Assembly: GCA_030549775.1 (NCBI GenBank) | Contig: CM060181.1 | Span: 57,905,701 to 57,969,700, forward strand | Source of the DNA: Tamarix chinensis | Lineage: Eukaryota > Streptophyta > Magnoliopsida > Caryophyllales > Tamaricaceae | Length of the DNA stretch: 64,000 bases | Reading direction: 5' to 3' | Shown: positions 48,861 to 59,336 of the stretch, piece after piece | Numbering within the stretch: the first letter of the stretch is position 1 | Layout: every line of letters starts with the position of its first letter | Notes under the pieces: generated by a model | The model's database searches: none | What the model was told of the DNA's origin: nothing | What the model saw: the letters and a program-made list of their open reading frames with translations, nothing else | Program-made: the position numbers and the translations under genes

Positions 48861-50304
48861 GCGTCTTTTATTTAATCGATTTCTGTCTTTGGGTTTTAAA
48901 TCATTTAAATTATGTTTTAATCTAATCGGTTTGGATCTAGTTCTATATAAATTGTCGGTTTACCTATTTAGTTATAAAACCTAATGAATAAGTCATTTTC
49001 GATAAATTAATTTATAATCGATTATTCTTTCTTGAGCTTTCCAAATTAATTTGCAATGTCCTAAGTGGTATTTGTATTAATCCATTTGGATTTATTTTTA
49101 ATCTCAAATCTTAATAGAGCTATGCTTTTAAGTCCTAAGTTTTGGACAAATTTTCTAAGAAAGATCATTTGTGTTGTTTGTGTTTATTTAATTAGAATAT
49201 GTGAATTATTGATTGATAGAATAGTTTCTAATTTATTTTTCGATTTCTATCAAATCTAGGACAGCTTTCTCGTGGATCCACGAGCTAGTGACCTCTCTCC
49301 CTCTTATCTCGCTTAGCTAGCTTCGGATCCAGGTAAGTTTCTACTTACCTCAACTTATGGGTGTTTCGTAAGGATGTGGCTAATATCCCTACGTGTTATG
49401 TGACTTGTATGCCTTAGATGCTTCGTACATATATATCATGTCCTGTTGTGTATCACCTGATTGTCCTTAACGTGTTTTATGCGTAGCGCAGCTTGGAGTT
49501 AAGGTGTGTGTTATGTGTTTTTCTTATTATATGAATGTGATATCCATATGTGGTGATTATGATGTGCTGTGGCATGATGCAACCCTCTAGGACATGCATG
49601 TTAGGGTGATTATTATTATGACATGGATATGAAAGGATAAAAAGAAATAAATGGGAAGGGAGTTGCTAAAGAGGGGTATGAGGTTGACCAAATTGAATAA
49701 GGGATGAGAGTTATGCACGGAAAATTCTAGGATTCGCATGGGAACTTCGAGAGTTTGCATGGGCTGGATAAAACTTGCATGGGGATGATCGTGACGTGAG
49801 AAAAGTTGTATTAAGGTATAAATAAGCTAAAGGGAGAGCTGTGGAGTGTTTGGAGACTTGGGATGAAAAATAATACGTAGGTCAATGTGAGGGGTATAAG
49901 GGACCCGATTAGGGTTTTGGGAGAAAGTAGTGATTGATTTGGGATTGAACTTAAATGAGATGAGGTGTTTGATGATAAATGAATTAATGATAGTGAAGCA
50001 AGAGGAAATTGGGCCACATAGGTTCAATTAGGGTTTCAAGGGAAACCCTAGAGAGTGATAGTGGGTGGAGTGTGGTTTCACAAGGTGTTGGGCTTCAACC
50101 TACACCCTTAAGAGTTGGATTTCATTATGTGTAAGTGTAAAGGGGAATGGATATCGAGGTATGATGAGGGGCGCAAGAGTCCCAAGATATGGGACAGGCT
50201 CTCCTGGGAGGATAAGTGTGGATATAGTTAGCCATGCATGTTAAGGGTAATTCTTTCAAATAAGATATGTTAAGACACTAATCACTTAAAGAGAAAGATG
50301 TTGA

Positions 50305-50610
50305 GCCGGACCCAGACCGGTCCACCGGCGAATAATAGTGGCTAGGGCCGGGGTGCCCTACATGACCGGTCCACCGGCAATAATAGTGGCAGGGTATGTT
50401 ACCCTCATGACCGGTCCACCGGCTATAATAGTGGGGGATTCCGTGCTCAACAAACCGAACGTAATAACGATAAGACATTGGAAAGATACGAAGTAATTAC
50501 AGTGAAACATCATGTGAGTCGGGGCCAGACCGGTCCACCGGCGAATAATAGTGGCAGGGTATGTTACCCTCATGACCGTTCCACCGGCTATAATAGTGGG
50601 GTTCCCGCAC
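50305..50610 (+). repeat. Hairpin-unit array of element 5
   Basis: Five units with GACCGGTCCACCGGC and AATAGTGG, of about 58-60 bp. Inner stems: 50344-50359 (AGGGC ... GCCCT with a 6-nt loop), 50391-50405 and 50556-50570 (both AGGGTATGTTACCCT). Here the second, CCGGTCCACCGG, is also a good inverted repeat. Sequence quality is the best of all copies. Confidence 0.9.
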
Positions 50611-50689
50611 TCACATGAATTGATAAAGACTATGATGTGAATCGACTATATTTACCAGAGATCTAAAGAATGAGTCTACTCGACCGGGG

Positions 50690-50890
50690 CTGAGCATGTC
50701 CCTAAGTAATGTTCAGGGCTGGACATGTCCCTAAGTAATGTCCGCGAGGCTAAATGCCTAATTGGTTTGGTTCGGCATTTCCCATAAATGCCCGTTTGAT
50801 AAATGCCTGATTCGGCTTGATTTGGTTTGGCGTTGTCCAAAAATGTCTGGTTGGTTGGTTTAACATTATCCATAAATGCTTGGTTGGTTT
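50690..50890 (+). repeat. Short tandem repeats in element 5
   Basis: GCATGTCCCTAAGTAATGT occurs twice 29 bp apart (50695, 50724), followed by four units with AAATGCCTGATTGG/CATTTCCCATAAATGC-like sequence. Confidence 0.75.
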
Positions 50891-51513
50891 ATCTGAATCT
50901 CTTATCGGTTTAAGATATTACATATGTTTCGCATGTTATTATATGTGTATGGTCGGACTTGTGATGTGGGTTTGAGTATACGTAATATTGTATCAACGTA
51001 TTGTATCATAATTTAATGTGCACTTGATGTTATAGTTTACGTCTCTTCCATAAGGTAGGGTAGTGGGATTTACTCAGTATTGGACCCGTACTGATACTAC
51101 CTTGGTTGAATGGGTCCTGTGATGATCCACTGATGGTGGGGAGCAGACCTCTTGTGCAGGTTTAAGATCGGATACTGTTTTGGGGTGGAAGGCTTGACTC
51201 GAGTGAGTAGGCGATCCGGATAATTATCCTTCGGGATTTGTTTGTTTAATTGTATTCTCCTTTGGAAGTTGCAAGCATTGTATTTAAGTTTTTAAGGATT
51301 TTGTAATTGACTTTTAATTTCTCGTAATGCTGTTATGCTTTAAAATTCAGATTTAATTGTTTGACAGGTTTTAGCATTGCATCTAACATGAGATAGATGG
51401 TTGACATTTATCTTGTGTTAGATGTGGCGGTAACATTTCCCAAATTCGCTCCTAGCTTCCGCTTTATTCTTTCAAAAAAAATTTTTTCAGGAGTGAAATT
51501 TGGGGGTGTTACA

Positions 51514-54422
51514 ACTTTTGATTTTCCTGTTTGGGCCGCACAGCTTCATAAGCAGCTTTGATGCTATAATCAGTGTAGCCATTTGAGCACCGCGACTGGA
51601 TAAAACTTTGTAGCTGAGGGCGTACGAGCAGGATTCTCTGAAACAGCCAAGAGGTATAAGTAGTGGGATTATACTCCCACACATTTATATTCTTAAGATA
51701 AACAACATGAATCCACTTCACCCAAAAAGAATCCTTCTTAGTAGCGATATTCCAAAGGAGCTTACCCAAGGCACACTGATTCCAAATTTCTAGGTTGAGG
51801 AAACCAAGCCCACCCTCGGCCTTGGGAGTACAAATCTGTTCCCATGAAACCAGGGCACGCCTTCTGACATGTATCTTTCCTGACCAAAGGAAGTTTCGAC
51901 AAAGACTCACGAACTGATGGAGGACCTTTCTTGGAAGGAGGATCACTTGGCTAAAATATAGCTGTATACTAAATAAAACATACTTGATAAGCTGTAGTCT
52001 CCCCGCATAAGATAGATAGATAGTGCTCCAGTGTCTAAGCCGAGCTGTAGCCTTTTCCAACATGGGTTGGAGAAGACTAGCCGAGATTCTCGAAGAGGTT
52101 AGAGGAAGGCCAAGGTAGGTAATCAGCAGAGTACCTTCCTGGAACCCTAGAAGATCGATAATTGCTCCTTTAACATCAGACGACACGCCACCAAAATAGA
52201 TAGTACATTTCTGAGGGTTTAGAATCAACCCCGAGATCCCAGAGAAATGATTTAGGACATCCTTAAGACACTTGACACTAAGTAAATCACCATGGCAGAA
52301 TAAAAGGATATCATCCGCGAAGCTCAGGTTGATTATCTTCAAAGCTCTACATCTGGGATGGCCTTTAAAACAATCATTTGTCCATAACTGTTTAAGGCAT
52401 CTGGTCAGGTAATCCATGACAAGGACAAATAAGTAGGGAGAGAGGGGATCTCCCTGCCTCAAACCTCTTTTCGCCTGAAAAGGTGGAGATAGCACGCCAT
52501 TAAAATATAGGGAGAAGGCCACAGTTTCCAAGCAAGCGGTAACCAGCTTTACAAACTGATAGGGAAAGCCATACAGAAGCAGAAGATTCCTCACAAAGCT
52601 CCCGTTGACCATGTCATAAGCTTTTTGGAGGTCTAACTTTAACATGCATCTAGGGGAGACTCCTCTTCGAGCATATTTCCTGACCAACTCATGAGCCAAT
52701 AATACATTTTCACCGATACTTCGGCCCTTCAAGAAAGCAGATTGAACATGGTCAATGATTGAGGGCAAGATACCTTGGAGTCTCTGTGTGAGAATCTTCG
52801 ATATGATCTTATAAAGCATGGTGCAACAAGCAATAGGTCTAAAATCAGTGACCTGTTGCAGGTTGGCCTTTTTTGGGACCAGGGTAAGAGATGTAATATT
52901 TACCTTCCTAGGTAGGAAGCCCGTAGTGAAGAAATCTCTGATAGCCATGAATAACTCATCTCCAATGATATCCCAACTCTTTTTGAAGAAACCCGCTGAG
53001 TAACCATCTACACCTGGAGCCTTAGTGTCACCAACAGAGAAGACAGCTGCTCGGACCTCCTCTTTGTAAACAGGAGCATTTAGAGCCAACTGTTGCTCAT
53101 AAGATAAAGAGCTATCCACAACGGAAGGGTCCAAAACTCCGAAAGAGGGAGAGACTGTGCCTAAAAGCTGCTTATAATAGTCACTGAAAGCCATCTGAAT
53201 CTCCTGAGCACCCCTTATCTCCCTGCCATTCTCTCCTCTAAGAAAAGCAATAGTTTTCCGCTTTTGTCTCTCCTTCACCCTAGCATAGAAGAATTTGTGA
53301 TTTGAATCCCCACAGTGGAGCCATTGAATACCTGTTTTTTTCCTGAGGAACATCTCATCACAGTGAAGCAGATGAGCATACCTGCTCTCAAGACCGTTCA
53401 ACTGGTCTCTGAGATGGGGAACCGGGGGGGTTACAAAGAAGTTTCTGCTGAAGAATAGACACCTCCTCGCGCACCGCAGCAACCTTTTGGGAGATACCAC
53501 CATATTTTACCTTATTCAGCTGTTTGAGGTCCATCTTGAGCATGTGGAGTCTCGAGCATACTCTGAGCAGGGGATTCCCTTACAAAGGTTGATGCCAAGC
53601 AGAGCGCACTAGGGGTAGAAAGGCCTCATCTTCTGTCCAGAATTGGAAGAAACGAAATGGCTTCTTGCCTTGAAACGGAGAGACCCGAAGATTAACCACT
53701 ACAGGACTATGATCAGATACTAGGGGACTGAGGAACTCCGCCACAGAAGAGGGGAAAGACGTCAGCCATTCCATGTTAACCAGGGCCCTGTCCAATTTGC
53801 ACATGACTTCCTCCGCACCCCCTCGTTTGCTAGACCAAGTGTAGAACGTTCCTTGGCCTTGCAAGTCAGATAAACCCAACTCTAAACAACATTCCTAGAA
53901 ATCTTTCATATCAGTGGAATTCGGCAGGTCGCCTTGGAACTTTTCACTGTAAGAAAGGACCACATTGAAGTCCCCCATAAGGATCCAAGGGGAGCCAAGA
54001 ACTCTGTGCTGTTTTAACCAATTCCATAGCCTTCTCCTTTCAATGCCACTATTCAGAGCATAAACGAAACCCACATGGAAGGAATAATTCCCCATCAAGT
54101 GATTGACTTCACAAAGTATAGCTTGATCACACATGCTAATTGCTCTGACCTTCCACACACATGGGTCCCAAGTGACCCAAATCCTCCCATTTTGGTGCTG
54201 GGTATAATTATAGATAAGATTTCAACCACTCCTTACTTTCTTAAAAACCCTACTACATTTATTTTCTTTTACTCTAGTCTCGAGGAAGCTAACTAAGGAT
54301 AACGAATTACTTCTGCAAAAGAGGCTGACTTCCTTGTGCTTGGAAGTCTTATTCAACCCACGGACATTCCATGAACTAATCATGACCACCCGGATCGGAT
54401 TGGTGGGCACCTCTCCTAGCAT
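51514..54422 (-). pseudogene. L1-type LINE ORF2: endonuclease and reverse transcriptase (main part)
   Basis: The endonuclease part (54383-53610) shows SSWNVRGLNK, FLETRVKE, GSPWILMGDFNVV and SDHSPVVV, the order of APE-type nucleases. The reverse transcriptase follows: LVPKK, RPIACCTMLYKIISK, KLDLQKAYDMVN, RGLRQGDPLSPYLFVLVMDY and the catalytic FADD (codons at 52321-52310). The 664-codon RT frame is open from 53503 to element 5. Upstream the frame is broken by stops at 54222, 53895 and 53580, and by a frame change at a C7 run on the coding strand (53424-53430). ORF2 normally nicks the target and copies LINE RNA there. The copy is dead but rather young. Confidence 0.9.
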
Positions 54423-54500
54423 ATTGTTTCTCCACGGATCCCGATACGCCGGCTGGGCAACTTGGATCTTTCGATTCAGGTCTGTTCCTTGAGATGACTC

Positions 54501-55535
54501 TCAGCTCATGGGGGGGAAGATGGTCCACAAAGACTCCAGGGGGGTAGGTTCCTGCAAGCATTGTTGTGTACCGAAGCCTGAACCAATCTGAGAGCCTGGA
54601 TCTCGAGGGGTAGCCCTGGCTGTAGGTGCAGGAGGAATTGAGGGATGCCCACCAACCACATCATCGCCGCCGCTTGCCCTACCATCATCATTCACCGGAG
54701 CACTCTCTTTACGTTTCCTGTGGTCTCTAACAATCACCCATTCCTCACCAGAAGTCTTGGGGGTCTTGTTGGAAGCCCTGTGGTACTTACAATTAGAAGC
54801 AGCATGACCAAACCTGTCACAAAAATGGCAATAGATGGGTTTCCAATCATAATCAATTTCCTGAACTATTTCTCCTCCCTCAGGATCAACAATCACCATA
54901 GAGTCCAGAAGTGGTTTTTTTATATCAATCTCCACAAGCACCCTTGGGAATGACACACGTTCCCTGGAGACAGTGATAGCGTCTGTGCAGAGAGGCTTCC
55001 CCACGGCACTGGCTATACGACTCAGTGAAGATTTGCCCCAATACTCTAGAGGCAGGTTGGGAAATTTAATCCAAAGGGGAACAACCTGCATCTCATTCTT
55101 ATCAATCTTCATCCTCCTATGCCAAAGCTTCAAGACAAGAGGTTTGTTGAAGAACGTCCAATGCTGACCAAGGATGCAATTTGCATCTTCCATAGATTTA
55201 AATTTGAATAAGAAGAAACCCGAAGCATGGAGGATTATTTGCGGCAAAGGAACCTCTTTCCAATGTGCTTGAACATACCCACAAATCTGGCTATAAGATG
55301 GAGCATCACCAAAAACATAACCAACCAGGGTGTTTGCCCATAATTCAGCTTCGGATTCCACCTCCTTCTTGTCTAGTTTAACCCTCATTGAGTCATTTTC
55401 CAAGGCAGGTGGGACATAGGAGAGCTTTTCTCCCTAGCTAGGGTTCCGATTCCCTGCCAAAATGTCCCTCCAAGAGGGAGAAGGGGAAAGGGAGATCTCT
55501 TCCAACCGATCCCAAACAGAAATCCTGTCATTCAT
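54501..55535 (-). pseudogene. L1-type LINE ORF1: DUF4283 and CCHC-zinc-knuckle protein
   Basis: The ATG at 55535 opens a frame starting MNDRISVWDRLEEI. An in-frame TAG stands at codon 34 (55436-55434). After it the frame is open for 311 codons to 54501. It holds a DUF4283 region (LVGYVFGDAPSY to WPLWIKFPNLPLEYW-like sequence), then a C-x2-C-x4-H-x4-C knuckle (CHFCDRFGHAASNC), and a basic, Gly/Pro-rich tail. ORF1 proteins bind the LINE RNA. The single stop explains why an internal TTG looks like the start. ORF2 begins about 80 bp downstream of its end, the usual L1 arrangement. Confidence 0.85.
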
Positions 55536-55550
55536 GGCAGCAGGCCATCC

Positions 55551-56182
55551 AATTAAATAGCGGTCCCGCTATAGCGTAGCGGCCGCTATTTAGCGGTTTT
55601 TGGGTCAGCCGCGACGCGAAATTACCGATACACTACAGTTTTAAAATTTCACATAAATCGGCCGATAAATCGCCGCTAAATCGGCCGATAAATCGGTGTC
55701 GCCGATAAATCCCGATAAATCGGAAAATATCACCGATAAATCGGGGTAAATCGTCGATAAATTGGAGATTTACTGAGAATTATTAATTATACTGAAAAAA
55801 GTATTCATGATAATTTTTATTTATTTATTTACTATATATATCTTAGATCAAGTTACTATTAAATTATAATAAAGTATTACTATTTATTATCTTCACATTT
55901 ACTATTAAATAACATGCCTTTTTTCATTCTAAGGTAAATTTAGGGTTATTAGAAAAATTTAGCAGATAATGACTCACTCTAATACTTCTTATATGATATA
56001 AAATACTAGTTTATTGAATATTTATATTCAAATGATCAATAAATGATAATTAGTGTATATGGTGAAATAAAAATAAAAATTCACGCCGCGACGACCGCGA
56101 CGCATAATTTATCGTTCGCGACGCTCCGATACCGCGATACCGCGACCGCGACCGCAAACGCAACCGCGACCGCTATTTAATT
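55551..56182. mobile_element. CpG-rich non-autonomous DNA transposon with 15-bp terminal inverted repeats
   Basis: AATTAAATAGCGGTC at 55551-55565 is matched exactly, inverted, by GACCGCTATTTAATT at 56168-56182. GC-rich subterminal arms (55561-55620 and 56085-56175) are full of CGCGACCGCGAC/TAGCGG words; the middle is AT-rich. Near 55660-55770 the motif CGATAAATCGG is repeated about six times in varied forms. No coding sequence. GCAGGC and GCCTGC outside the inverted repeats may extend the symmetry. Target duplication is unresolved because the ends are themselves palindromic (AATT). A hAT-type MITE is possible. It lies 16 bp upstream of the LINE ORF1 start. Confidence 0.75.
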
Positions 56183-56213
56183 GCCTGCACCCAATCAAAA
56201 AAAACCTGGCCTC

Positions 56214-56457
56214 GCTGGTTTAGCTCAAGTGGTCAGAGCACGTGCCTTGGTGTGCACACTGCCCTGAGGTCTCGTGTTCGAATCCAGGCGAGCACGTAAA
56301 CTCTGTGAGGGCATCTGCTAGGTTGCAAGACTCATTAATTATTGATGGGTTCAGGCAGGCAGGCTGCATGGACCTGGGACTGAGTGGGCCTAAGGCACGT
56401 TACAACTTACACATAGGAACCCGCTCATCAAAAGCCAAAAGGAAAAGGAAAAAAAAA
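56214..56457 (+). mobile_element. tRNA-derived SINE with target-site duplication
   Basis: The head has RNA polymerase III promoter boxes: TTTAGCTCAAGTGGTC (box A, 56219-56234) and GTGTTCGAATCC (box B, 56274-56285). A tRNA-unrelated body follows and the tail is AAAAGGAAAAGGAAAAAAAA-like. CCTGGCCTC at 56205-56213 and ACTGGCCTC at 56457-56465 flank it, sharing CTGGCCTC. The copy seems complete. SINEs borrow LINE machinery; which LINE drives it is unknown. Confidence 0.85.
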
Positions 56458-56465
56458 CTGGCCTC

Positions 56466-56949
56466 TGTAGTATACCCACAATTATGACTTTATTTGCAAC
56501 TACCACAACAAACATATCCTTGGCTCATACAGTAATCTATAAATTCAACCTGTCTGCCTTTCTGCAATGATGTACGCCAGGATTCAATAACTTCAATGAT
56601 TATTGTCATTGAAATTATATGACCATTTTAGGAATAAACCAAATATGATAATGGCAATGGTTGCCCGTCTGATCGGTTTCTTCCGGGGTTCCCAAATAAA
56701 ACCAGAGAACCCCTTGCTACATTCAGTCTTATCCAATAGCATATTATACCTGCAGCTCAGCTAAATCTCAAATCGCCACCTGTTCTACAAAATTTCTAAA
56801 TATATGCTCAACTTTGTTCCGGTTGTGACTTTTCTGTCTGAAAAAAAGAGATAGTCCCACGGTCCCCATCAAACTCACGGCTAAACATTGCAGAACTAGT
56901 ATGTGAGATGCATTAGTTTGATAAGCTCTAATAAAAATCATTTCTTTAA
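56466..56949. other. No feature seen
   Basis: Apparently single-copy or eroded DNA between the SINE and a LINE remnant. No domain recognised on either strand. Confidence 0.3.
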
Positions 56950-58301
56950 ACAATCTCTATGATGATTTTGTATGAGACTTTCATGAAGTATTCAGAGATA
57001 TCTAGTTTGCAGTTTAATGCCAATAAGAGCTCCATTTATTATGGTGCTTTTGTGAATGAAGTGACGAAATAATCTCTATTTAGGCTATTACATATACCAC
57101 TAGGGATCCTACCAGTTAGATACTTGGGCCTACCCCATACTAATAGCCCTTTAAAAGCTGTGGAGTATCATGAACTCCTAGATAAGTTCACTATAAGACT
57201 CAGCTCTTGGAGTACTAGATTCCTAAGCTATGTGGGGAGACTACAGTTAGTTAAATCAGTCTTTTGGTTTCCAAGCCTATTGGAACCTCATGTATTTGAT
57301 ACCAAAAAAGGTTATTGCTGTTTTCAATGTGAAACGCATATCCTTTCTATGGGATGGCAATTGTCACAAAAAAATGCCCCATTGCCTGGGATACTATCTG
57401 GAAGCCTAAGCAAGAAGGTGGTCTTGGTCTGTTTAATCTAGAATGGTGCAGCGGTGGGAAGAATTCTCTAGAACTTACACCTAAAGAAGGACACTCTAAG
57501 GGTTAAATGGATACACATATAATTCATGAGAGGTAAAGATATGTGGAATGTGTCAAATTCCATGTTTATATCGTGGTGTTTCAGGAGGTTACTAAAAATC
57601 AAAGATTTGCAACTGCCTGCATTTAATTCCAATGCAGAAAACCATGAAGGTAATCTAGTTGAATACAATATTTTGAAGGTATATAATGCGCTGAGAACTC
57701 CTGATGAAATGGTCGAATGATATAAGGTGTTGTGGAATCCTATCTATATTCCCAAAACAAATGCCACCTATGGTTTGCAATTCATAACATATTGTTTACC
57801 AAGTACAAAATGATAGCAATAGGACTCAATGTGGATGATACATGTGCATTATGTGAGGCCGATAAGGAAACAGTTGATTGTTTATTCTTTGATTGTTCTT
57901 ATTCTAGATAGGTGTGGTTACCTTTGGTTAGGAATTTTGGGTGTGCTCATGATGCTCTTTCAATGTAGTACTGAGATGGATACAACGAAGTGGTCGAGGT
58001 TCAATTTTTAGGAGGCAGGTGCTTCATTATTTGTATGTAGCGATTACCTATCATTTATAGTACGAAAGAAGCCAATAAATCTTCCATCAAAAGATATGTG
58101 AATCACAGCATATATGTCGCTTGATTGTCATGGAGTTTGCTATAAGCATAATTAATATGTCTCATTATAAATTGTATAGATCATTAGTGTCCTATGTCGA
58201 TAATCTAAGATAGTTTCTAGTTGGTATAGTGAATCTTTTGGTGTAGTTAATGATTCATTTTTGGAAGTAATAATATTTCACTTACTCACCAATAAAAAAA
58301 A
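56950..58301 (+). pseudogene. Decayed L1-type LINE ORF2, 3' part
   Basis: The plus strand begins in the reverse transcriptase after the catalytic box (SIYYGAF at about 57035, a stop, then LPVRYLGLPHTN at 57110). It continues LSYVGRLQLVKSV (57220-57265), and a zinc-binding remnant, CALCEADKETVDCLFFDCSY, lies near 57843-57905. Frames change several times. A-run AATAAAAAAAAA near 58290 looks like the 3' tail, so the element is 5'-truncated, common for LINEs. It is far older than the minus-strand LINE nearby and belongs to a different lineage. Confidence 0.8.
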
Positions 58302-59336
58302 AATCAATTCTTTATCAAAAAATATTTTTCCTGATTCAGAATTTCTATATTTTGTTTCTAAGGAATATTTTCCTACTGTACATAGTTTTAGCACTTAAGA
58401 TAGCAAAACCTTATTTCCATCATAAACTCTCATAGTCTAGTACCATGTGCACTACAAACACCCCACCCTATGTCCACCATGGTATAGACAGAATATTGTC
58501 CGACATTGTACAGAATCATACAAAAGTACCAGAAGTTGACCTTGCTAATATAATGATTAAATGATACTCAAATGACAATAAAACGCACCCTTATCATCCA
58601 TGATTGCCCACATTTTCCAATACAGAACCATACGGACCGATAGTTCACTACAACGTCCTTCATTTTTCATGTCAGTACGGGAAAAAAATTCCGAAGAGGA
58701 ATGATCCAATTCGCTTTCAAAGTTCCACCAACGCCTTAAGCCCGCCGAGTTAAGACTGATAATATAATAGTTATCAGGTATTACTCTTCTATCCAGTTTT
58801 TAGTTGTCCTTGCTTTATGATTTGATAAGAGTTCTAAAGTTATGCACCATATAATTCCTCGAGTTTTCCTGTACGGTCGTAGGAAAATACTTGAGTGAAG
58901 AATACACAACCACACCTAAAGTACAGAGTCCCTATAAGTCGCCTTCTGAATCTGATGATGGCTTGAAGCGTTCCTAGCACAAAGATCAAACAAACACAGG
59001 ATAGTGATATTTCATTCCTTTTTATGGGATGTACTATTTCCCTGCGATAACCTCATCTCAGAGCACAATCAGTGGCGTTCAACACCTGTAAATGTGATTA
59101 TATGAATCTCGCAAGCAACAATCACTCCACAGAAATATAACTGAATAAACTTAATTCAAAAAGGACCAAAGGATCATATATTGGCCCAGTAGAGTATATA
59201 AAGTTGCAGGGATATCCATGCATAAATAAAGGAAACTACACAGCCTCAAATAAGGACATGTTGCCCCAGGATCGTGTAAAACATGATTATTATTGTCCAT
59301 TTATCAGATTGCCAGAAACTGCTGCGCATCTCATTC
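58302..59336. other. Downstream region of the XS gene; 3' UTR probably included
   Basis: No repeat or coding region recognised. The 3' untranslated region of the minus-strand XS gene must begin at 59336; its polyadenylation site was not identified. An AATAAA-like word on the minus strand was not confirmed. Confidence 0.35.

Larger units (their letters stand above)
46919..51513 (+). mobile_element. Giant solo LTR-like element 5 (4.6 kb)
   Basis: It runs from TGTAATACCCCG to GGGGGTGTTACA with a perfect target duplication, ACTTT at 46914-46918 and 51514-51518. Inside are a 37-base A run, a GC-rich leader (47650-48040), a 150-bp tandem repeat (48120-48860), a TGCATGGG-rich stretch (49700-49800), hairpin units (50305-50610), short repeats (50690-50890) and the clan's 3' end with TTACTCAGTATTGGACC (51069). 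It lacks retroviral-type genes and interrupts LINE ORF2. Confidence 0.85.

Noticed and set aside
51509..53503. A 664-codon host gene
   Set aside because: It is the reverse transcriptase part of a LINE, flanked by endonuclease and ORF1 remnants and truncated by an LTR insertion.
54075..55167. Plus-strand frames of 60-100 codons opposite the LINE
   Set aside because: Antisense shadows of ORF1 and ORF2 without family resemblance.
56214..56290. A tRNA gene
   Set aside because: The pol III boxes are good, but the sequence does not fold with a proper acceptor stem, and it continues into a SINE body with an A-rich tail and flanking duplication.
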